Position numbers and translations under genes: made by a program | NCBI GenBank assembly: GCA_029862935.1 | Contig: JAOTWK010000197.1 | Coordinates: forward strand, 1-6,622 | Length of the DNA: 6,622 nt | Source of the DNA: Gemmatimonadota bacterium | GTDB lineage: Bacteria; Gemmatimonadota; Gemmatimonadetes; Gemmatimonadales; GWC2-71-9 | Direction of reading: 5' to 3' | Notes under the pieces: model-generated | What the model was told of the DNA's origin: nothing | Databases searched by the model: none | Seen by the model: only the letters and a program-made list of their open reading frames with translations | Part shown: piece by piece, positions 1 to 4,965 of the stretch | How positions within the stretch are numbered: position 1 is the first letter of the stretch | Layout of the letters: every line of letters begins with the position of its first letter

Positions 1-2700
1 ACGAGATCGCAACACGAGCCCAGGCCGGTTTCGTTCGAGCTCAGCCAGGGCAATGCGACCATTCGCAGCTTCCGTAACGTCCCACCCCTCCGCCTCCAGC
101 ATGCGACGCACGAGAAGTCGAGTCGTCTCGTCATCCTCCACCACCAGCACGGGCCGACTGCCATCGCCGCCAATGAACCGCGTGAGCACCGACACCAGGC
201 GTTCGCGATCGATGGGCTTGGTGAGATATTCGGAGGCACCAAGGGCAAAGCCGAGACGCGTATCATCCAGAATGGACACCATCACCACCGGGATCTCCGC
301 TAGCGATTCGTCCTCCTTGAGTGCGCCCAAGACCGTCCACCCGTCCATCTCCGGCATCAATACATCGAGCGTGATGACGTCTGGACGCAGCTCACGAGCC
401 TTTGCCAACCCTTCACGGCCGCCAACGGCTTCCTCGACCAAGAAGCCATGTTTCGTGAGGAGCCGGCTCGTCAGATTTCTGGCGGTGGGGTCGTCATCGA
501 TCACGAGCACCGTACCGACAGCTGTGACCGGTGCGATGTCCCCGTCCACCTCGACTCCGACCGGTCCGGACCCTCGACGACGAGCGGCTACCTGCGCTGG
601 CAGCGAAACCGTGAACGTGGACCCAGAACCCGCCTCACTGGTCACCTGCACGTCCCCGCCCATCATCCGGCAGAACTTCCGCGTGATGTCTAAACCGAGA
701 CCCGTTCCACCGTACTTGGACGCGGTGCTGATCTCCGCCTGAGAAAAGGCCTCGAACAAACCTTCAAGCTGTTGCGGAGTCATGCCGATCCCAGTGTCGC
801 GTATCTGGAGTGTCACGGCATCGCCGTTGGGCTCGCTGTCACGACGGGCGGCCAGCGTGATGGTTCCGCCCTCGGTGAACTTGCAGGCATTAGACAGGAG
901 GTTGAGCAGGATCTGCCGTATCCGGGTGACATCGGCGTGCATGGTGCCCAGTCGATCGTCGTACTCGCACACCAACCGATTGGCGTTCTTTCTAACCAGT
1001 GGCGAAATCGTGGTCGCGACGTCCTCGATCAACGTGGCAAGGTCGAACGTCTCGAGGTGGAGCTCCATCTTTCCAGCTTCGATCTTGGAGAGGTCGAGCA
1101 CATCGTTGATCAAGCTCAAGAGGTGCTTGCCCGCCGCGTGAATCTTGTCCAGGTCGGGTACGAACTGCTGCTGCCCTGCGTCCGTGGCGTCCTCCTGCAG
1201 CATTTCACTGTAGCCGATGATGGCGTTCAGCGGCGTGCGCAGCTCATGACTCATGCTGGCCAGGAATTGGCTCTTTGCCTGGTTCGCATTCTCGGCCGCC
1301 TGCCGCGCCGACAGCAACTCTGTGATGTCGTGGTACAACCCCATCATGCCGACTCGCTGGCCATCGACGATCACCGGAACGGCCAACACTTCGACGTCCA
1401 CGAGACTACCGTCTTTCCGGCGGCGGCGGCCGATGCCCTTCACCGTATCCCCGCTGGCCTGCTCGGTGTATGAAACGGCTTCCGCACGGGTTGCCTCGTC
1501 TGTGATGAGGTCATCGAGGTTCTTGCCAACGACCTCATCCTCCGTAAACCCATAGAGTGCTTCGAACGCCGGATTGCACCCGACAACGTTGTGGTCGACG
1601 TCCAACGTGACGATTGCCACAGGACTGTTGCGAACAAGCTCGGCGAAATACTGCTTCTGTCGTCGCGCGTCCGTAAAGAGGCGCGCATTTTCGATAGCCA
1701 CGGCGGCCTGCGGCGCGAACATACGAGCAAGGCGGACGTCGGCCTCTTGAAACTTCCGCCTCTCCTCGGCGTGCCAGAAGTCCATCGCCCCGACGAGCCG
1801 TCCACCGATCAAGAGTGGCAGCACGACGGCCGCCCGCGCCGCCACCTTGGCGTATTGATCCGATCGTCCTGCCCACGCTTGGTAGTCGTCGATGATCAGC
1901 GGCTCGTGGGTCTCCGCGACGCGTCCCATGGCTCCTTCTCCCACGCGAATGCGCGTCCCCACTGACACCTGGCCCGTGTTGTTGTTCGCAACGACCGTGA
2001 GCTCGCGGCGAGTCTGGTCATAGATGGCAAGCTCACCGCCGCTCACACCCAAGAGATGGACGGCGCGGTCGAGCACGGCCTGGAGCAGTTTCCCGAGCTC
2101 CAGCTCGCCCGACAGATCCCGCAGCGTCTCGAGCAGCGCTTCTTGCTCGTCTGCACGCCGACGCTCGGCTGCCAGAAGACGCGCCCGAGCGATGGCGATA
2201 CTGGCTTGATTCGCTGCAGCCGTGAGGATTTCGAGATCGGCTTTCCCAAAGGCCTCCGGTCGGTCGCTTTCGACCACGAGCACACCGAGTGGCTGCCCGT
2301 CGATCAGGAGCGGGACGTCGACCTCGCAGCCCGTGCTGAGGCCGGGAATGTACTCCGGCTCTTTCGTGACATCCGGCGTGTAATGGAGGCATCCGTCCGC
2401 AATCGCACGGGCACTCAGCCCCTGGCCTGCTGGCACCCGCCACCCTTCAGGGATGTCGTCCCACCCGACACTCGCCTTCATGATCCGCTCCCCGGTCGAT
2501 TCGTCCAGCAGGAACAGACCGACGAAGTCGTACCCGAGCGACTCGTCACGAAGTCCATGCACGACGCTCCGGCACACGGCATCCTCATCGAGCGCAGCAG
2601 AAATCTCGGCCGTCAGCCTGAGCAGCGCTGTCTGCCGTTTGGCAAGCCCCGCCTGAGGATCGTGTCGATCTACGGGTTGTGAATCCGTCGTGCCCCCCAA
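1..2700 (-). CDS. Hybrid sensor histidine kinase, GAF-GAF-PAS-HisKA-HATPase-REC-REC (partial, C-terminus off the left edge)
   Basis: The frame is open from the left edge to a TAG near 2872. Numbering from a TTG at 2700, the domains are GAF1 (about 30-175), GAF2 (195-340), PAS (350-460), HisKA (461-530), HATPase (570-700), REC1 (730-845) and the start of REC2 (from about 850). Visible motifs are the H-box SHELRTPLNA with phospho-accepting His485 (1246-1248), the N-box LLSNACKFTEGG, the G1 box DTGIGM and the G2 box GGTGLGLD. REC1 has the acidic DDD, phospho-acceptor Asp779 in LDVLMPEMDG (364-366) and Lys in LTKPID. REC2 has VEDD, then the match is lost at the edge. No transmembrane segment is seen, so this is probably a cytosolic sensor binding a small ligand through GAF or PAS and passing phosphate from His to Asp. 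The input signal is unknown. The start is uncertain: GTG 2814, TTG 2760 and TTG 2700 are in frame, and none has a clear Shine-Dalgarno. TTG 2700 was chosen because it lies closest to GAF1. Confidence 0.93.
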   Translation of the reverse strand, partial: MGGTTDSQPVDRHDPQAGLAKRQTALLRLTAEISAALDEDAVCRSVVHGLRDESLGYDFVGLFLLDESTGERIMKASVGWDDIPEGWRVPAGQGLSARAIADGCLHYTPDVTKEPEYIPGLSTGCEVDVPLLIDGQPLGVLVVESDRPEAFGKADLEILTAAANQASIAIARARLLAAERRRADEQEALLETLRDLSGELELGKLLQAVLDRAVHLLGVSGGELAIYDQTRRELTVVANNNTGQVSVGTRIRVGEGAMGRVAETHEPLIIDDYQAWAGRSDQYAKVAARAAVVLPLLIGGRLVGAMDFWHAEERRKFQEADVRLARMFAPQAAVAIENARLFTDARRQKQYFAELVRNSPVAIVTLDVDHNVVGCNPAFEALYGFTEDEVVGKNLDDLITDEATRAEAVSYTEQASGDTVKGIGRRRRKDGSLVDVEVLAVPVIVDGQRVGMMGLYHDITELLSARQAAENANQAKSQFLASMSHELRTPLNAIIGYSEMLQEDATDAGQQQFVPDLDKIHAAGKHLLSLINDVLDLSKIEAGKMELHLETFDLATLIEDVATTISPLVRKNANRLVCEYDDRLGTMHADVTRIRQILLNLLSNACKFTEGGTITLAARRDSEPNGDAVTLQIRDTGIGMTPQQLEGLFEAFSQAEISTASKYGGTGLGLDITRKFCRMMGGDVQVTSEAGSGSTFTVSLPAQVAARRRGSGPVGVEVDGDIAPVTAVGTVLVIDDDPTARNLTSRLLTKHGFLVEEAVGGREGLAKARELRPDVITLDVLMPEMDGWTVLGALKEDESLAEIPVVMVSILDDTRLGFALGASEYLTKPIDRERLVSVLTRFIGGDGSRPVLVVEDDETTRLLVRRMLEAEGWDVTEAANGRIALAELERNRPGLVLRSR

Positions 2701-2825
2701 TGCGCAGAACTGTTTGACCAGGGTATCGATCCGTTTGAACCCGACGGTGGTAGTCGGCAAACCAAAGAATAGAGGGTTCGAACCGCTGCCGCTAGGAGTC
2801 CATACTGCGCGCACGGAACGCAAAC

Positions 2826-2847
2826 GGGCCGCTCTTTCGAGCGACCC
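2826..2847 (-). terminator. Terminator-like hairpin with GAAA tetraloop
   Basis: Read on the minus strand, nine bases (2847-2839) pair with nine bases (2834-2826), closing a GAAA tetraloop of the stable GNRA type. The single non-Watson-Crick position is U-G on the minus strand but C-A on the plus strand, so the fold favours minus-strand RNA. It lies about 50 nt after the stop of the membrane-protein gene ending at 2900 and before the hybrid kinase. The following U-tract is weak (GUUUGCGUU). It probably ends the upstream transcription unit, possibly inefficiently. Confidence 0.6.
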
Positions 2848-2899
2848 GCTAGCCGTAGCGACTCTGTGCTACTGAAGGGGGAGAGTGAGCCGCTTCGGT

Positions 2900-3469
2900 T
2901 TACGCTCCAATCCCGAGCGCCGGCTGCGCACCCCTCAGGGTGTGGGTCGCCGGTTCTTTGACGTTCCAGCGGTACCCGAGCCAGATCAATGTCAGCCCGA
3001 CAAATTCCATCACGTACAACACTTCCGTAAAGCCCATGCGTGTCGCCGCCCCTCCAATGCCCGGCAGCAACGCCCCGACCGCGATCAGCACGTTGCCGAC
3101 GAACCGATTGTAGGTGTCCCTGCGCTTGCGGAATCTCATGGCTGACACCACTGCACCTCCAATGAGGAATAGCGCCGCATACGTATTCACCAGCGGACTG
3201 AACAGCCGCACCCACGACCAATCCATGACGCTCCCAGTGAGCCGATGGGTCTCTACTGCAGCGTGGTCGATGGGAGTCAGCAACACGCACACCGCCGCGA
3301 CCGTCACCCACGCTATGAGAACCGTGGCCAGCGCCCACCACCCGAAGTAGGGTTTGCGGTACCGACGGTAGAGCCAGCCGCAGACGAGCGCCAACCCCAA
3401 GGTGATCGCCACCTGAAAGAACGCGGCGGCCAGCTCCGACCGCAGGGCCTCAGGGATCGTTAGATCCAT
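2900..3469 (-). CDS. Five-helix integral membrane protein of unknown function
   Basis: This 189-residue protein is not a family I can name. Hydrophobic segments lie at about 14-34, 43-64, 87-111, 122-142 and 148-167. The basic loops YRRYRKP (34-40) and RFRKRRDTYNR (112-122) and the C-terminal YRWNVK alternate with neutral or acidic loops, which by the positive-inside rule puts the N-terminus outside and the C-terminus in the cytoplasm. A Gly-rich stretch, LLPGIGGAATR (134-144), joins helices 4 and 5. No enzyme motif, heme-binding Cys pair or transporter signature is visible. ATG 3469 was preferred to a TTG at 3481 because both lack a clear Shine-Dalgarno and the ATG gives a natural N-terminus. 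The gene starts about 50 nt after the YwiC-like gene on the same strand, so the two are probably co-transcribed and may act together. The stop is TAA, followed by a terminator-like hairpin. Confidence 0.85.
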   Translation of the reverse strand: MDLTIPEALRSELAAAFFQVAITLGLALVCGWLYRRYRKPYFGWWALATVLIAWVTVAAVCVLLTPIDHAAVETHRLTGSVMDWSWVRLFSPLVNTYAALFLIGGAVVSAMRFRKRRDTYNRFVGNVLIAVGALLPGIGGAATRMGFTEVLYVMEFVGLTLIWLGYRWNVKEPATHTLRGAQPALGIGA

Positions 3470-3521
3470 GGGCGAAAGCAAGGATGACGGGACCGAGAGC
3501 GGAAGGCCCTGTTCGGAGTCA

Positions 3522-4298
3522 TCAGATCGCCAGCAGGCACGCCAATGTCACCGCATTGGCTGCGACGAGTGACCATCCGACTCGTTTGAGATGTCGCGTG
3601 TGAATCGACCAACTGCCGAGGACGAGTGTGAACACCCCTGGAGGAACCAAGGCCAGCACGGCCAACCAGGGCGTCCACCGGAGCGCAGCCGCTCCCACAG
3701 TCATCGCAAGTGCCAGGACTGCCAGGCCCATCGTGAGCCACGTCGCCGCCTCCGCGCGCTCCGTCTTCTTGTGTCGCGCCTTGAGGGCATGCACCGCAAC
3801 CGTCCCCAAGCTCAGGCTGGCAAACCACACCCACGCGGCGGTCCATCCGAAGCTCCAGTCACGGCCGGAGGACACGCTCAGGGGAATCACCGTCGCGGCA
3901 AACGCGCCAACGACCACCAACTCGGCGGCAATCGTCTTGAGTTGATCCCTGACAATCCACGGCCCAAGCGTGACCACGCATGCGGCCGGAACCAGCGTTG
4001 CCAGGCGGGCCTGCTGCGTGCCCATCACGAGTCCTATGAGGCCGGCCGCGGCCACGCCGGCGAGCAGCCATCCGAGCTGTCGCTCAGCCGTGCGGCCAAG
4101 CGCCGCGCGCCGTCGTGCGCCCCTGGTACCCGTCGCCACGGCAAGCGGCTCATGCGCGAGGAAGCCCATGCTGGCGGCCAGCGCAAAGGCCACTGTAGCG
4201 GCTCTTGGCGGTGCACAGAGGAGCCCAGTGAGCAGCGGAAAGGCCAACTCCGCGTACGCACCGTGCTCGCGAGGAAACAACAGTCGGGCTGAAGTCAT
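3522..4298 (-). CDS. YwiC-like family integral membrane protein
   Basis: This 258-residue, very hydrophobic protein has the YwiC-family N-terminus PREHGAYAELAFPLLTG (9-25) and the block GFLAHEPL (45-52). Eight to nine likely helices follow, at about 16-28, 33-50, 75-93, 98-116, 122-141, 150-171, 184-204, 210-229 and 239-257. Basic loops are GARRRAALGR (60-69) and KARHKKTERAE (173-183). YwiC-like proteins take their name from Bacillus subtilis ywiC and have no established biochemical activity. Their overall look recalls the UbiA prenyltransferase superfamily, but the DxxxD metal-binding motifs of that group are not evident here. ATG 4298 puts PREHG at the usual distance from the N-terminus, although no Shine-Dalgarno precedes it. 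The stop is TGA followed at once by another TGA, which matters for the neighbouring DUF411 gene because UGA clearly terminates here. The next gene starts about 50 nt downstream. Confidence 0.88.
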   Translation of the reverse strand: MTSARLLFPREHGAYAELAFPLLTGLLCAPPRAATVAFALAASMGFLAHEPLAVATGTRGARRRAALGRTAERQLGWLLAGVAAAGLIGLVMGTQQARLATLVPAACVVTLGPWIVRDQLKTIAAELVVVGAFAATVIPLSVSSGRDWSFGWTAAWVWFASLSLGTVAVHALKARHKKTERAEAATWLTMGLAVLALAMTVGAAALRWTPWLAVLALVPPGVFTLVLGSWSIHTRHLKRVGWSLVAANAVTLACLLAI

Positions 4299-4319
4299 TC
4301 GCTGGGATGAAAGACACCT

Positions 4320-4355
4320 GCGCCCCCAGACCCGATGCTGGCAGGTTGGGGGCGC
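4320..4355. repeat. Perfect 9-bp inverted repeat between the DUF411 and YwiC-like genes
   Basis: GCGCCCCCA (4320-4328) and TGGGGGCGC (4347-4355) are perfect reverse complements around an 18-base loop. The repeat lies 32 bases after the DUF411 stop and 21 bases before the YwiC-like start. On the minus strand it is followed by GUGUCUUUCAU, a poor U-tract. It could be an attenuator, a partial terminator, an mRNA-end stabiliser or a protein-binding site. Its position suggests that DUF411 and the YwiC-like gene are not expressed equally even if transcribed together. Confidence 0.55.
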
Positions 4356-4387
4356 CTCAGGTTGTCAGGAGACTCCTATGCCTTTAC

Positions 4388-4861
4388 TTACCGTCTTGCG
4401 AAAATCGTCGTCGTGCCGTCCGCCGTGAACGCCAGCACATCGTAGCGCTCTGGTGTCCGCCCTGGCGATTCCATGCCGGGCGACCCGATCGGCATCCCGG
4501 GAACGCTGATCCCGATGACATCCGGCCGATCCTCGAGCAACTTCTGAACGACGTCAGCCGGAACATGCCCCTCGACGATGTATCCATCGACGACGGCCGT
4601 ATGGCATCCCTCCAGCTCCCGTGGCACACCGTAACGTTGTTTGACCGGAACGAGACTTTCGACGTCTCGCGTTTCCACCAAGAACTCATTCTCTTGCAGG
4701 TGCACGACCCACTTATTGCAGCACCCTCAGGTGGGGGTCTTGTAAACCGTCACGACCGGCTGCTGCGCTGGTACCGAGGTGCGGACCGCCGCCGTGGTCG
4801 CCACCGCGCCAAACAGCACGGCACCGCCTCCGATTAGCGCCTTCATTGAAATGCGTGTCAT
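4388..4861 (-). CDS. Exported DUF411 protein with in-frame TGA at the first Cys of CGCC; candidate selenoprotein
   Basis: Read through the TGA, this is a 157-residue protein of normal DUF411 length. Residues 1-32 look like a signal peptide (MTRISMK, then a hydrophobic stretch, cleavage likely after VPA), so the protein should act outside the cytoplasmic membrane. The family start VTVYKTPT (37-44) is followed by TGA at residue 45 (4727-4729), then GCCNKWV. Relatives I remember have SPTCGCC-KWV here. The rest matches throughout: APVKARYGVP-like segment (71-79), GCHTAVVDGY (85-94), EGHVPA (97-102), VPGMPIGSPGM (120-130) and TTTIFA (150-155). DUF411 proteins are annotated as metal-binding and often sit with copper-resistance genes; no reaction is established. 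ATG 4861 has AGGAG 8 bases upstream. A restart at GTG 4705 would lose the signal peptide and the whole Cys motif. Either UGA encodes selenocysteine, giving a UxxC motif, or the gene carries a nonsense change. The stop is TAA. Confidence 0.88.
4696..4712 (-). promoter_or_regulatory. Candidate bacterial SECIS hairpin downstream of the in-frame UGA
   Basis: On the minus strand GUGGGU (4712-4707) pairs with ACCUGC (4701-4696), giving four Watson-Crick and two wobble pairs around the five-base loop CGUGC. The loop begins 20 nt after the UGA and has G then U at its second and third positions. Known bacterial SECIS elements lie in the coding region just after UGA, with a small apical loop carrying a G near its 5' side, so spacing and loop fit. 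A competing fold pairs GGGUGC (4726-4721) with GCACCU (4703-4698). A further hairpin (CAAGAG 4696-4691 with UUCUUG 4684-4679) lies close by. Bacterial SECIS rules are loose, so the hairpin alone is not proof. Confidence 0.4.
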
Positions 4862-4869
4862 GCTTCCCA

Positions 4870-4874
4870 CTCCT
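4870..4874 (-). promoter_or_regulatory. Ribosome binding site AGGAG that fixes the DUF411 start
   Basis: AGGAG lies 8 bases before ATG 4861 on the minus strand. This is the strongest ribosome binding site seen in the window. It shows that translation is set to begin upstream of the in-frame TGA, with the signal peptide included, rather than at the GTG at 4705. Confidence 0.75.
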
Positions 4875-4902
4875 ATCGGATATCATTCAACGGGCATTCC
4901 CG

Positions 4903-4926
4903 ATACGTATACTCCTATAAAGGATA
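4903..4926. promoter_or_regulatory. AT-rich dyad in the DUF411 upstream region, possible operator
   Basis: In a GC-rich intergenic stretch, the perfect palindrome ATACGTAT (4903-4910) adjoins an imperfect dyad in which ACTCC and GGAT flank TATAAA (4911-4925). It lies 40-65 bases upstream of the DUF411 start. Its general form (C/G arms around a short AT-rich centre) recalls operators of copper-responsive repressors, but the match is loose. No convincing -35/-10 pair could be assigned, so the regulator and exact site are open. Confidence 0.25.
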
Positions 4927-4965
4927 GAGGGTTCCCGGGCCCGATGCCAGGCGCAATAGTCGGCG

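Noticed and set aside
53..1555. Long plus-strand open frames opposite the hybrid kinase (for example 53-742 and 772-1473)
   Set aside because: They are antisense to a continuous, strongly conserved kinase frame, are rich in Ser/Arg low-complexity sequence and match no recognisable family.
2745..2840. tRNA gene or remnant on the minus strand, suggested by GGTTCGAACCC and a possible acceptor pairing AAAGA/TCTTT at tRNA distance
   Set aside because: The T-stem has a mismatch, no D-arm is present, and the would-be anticodon stem does not pair. The matching ends are partly shared with the terminator hairpin.
2670..3341. Minus-strand frame of 223 codons overlapping the five-helix protein
   Set aside because: It is a shifted frame of that gene with no hydrophobic pattern or motif, and it runs through the terminator hairpin.
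3591..4292. Plus-strand frame of 233 codons opposite the YwiC-like gene
   Set aside because: The product is Arg/His/Gln-rich without domain features, and it lies entirely opposite a recognisable membrane-protein family.
4388..4705. DUF411 as a short 105-residue protein starting at GTG 4705
   Set aside because: This start lacks a ribosome binding site, the signal peptide, the YK-TP family start and the Cys motif, all of which lie in frame upstream behind the TGA.
4886..4897. Small hairpin CGGG-AATG-CCCG between the kinase and DUF411 as a terminator
   Set aside because: The stem is only four base pairs, has no U-tract on either strand and is too weak to call.
2767..4932. Shared ATAGAGGGTTC in the two intergenic regions (near 2770 and 4925), possible dispersed repeat
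   Set aside because: Exact 11-base matches are expected by chance several times in a window of this length, and similarity does not extend convincingly beyond it.
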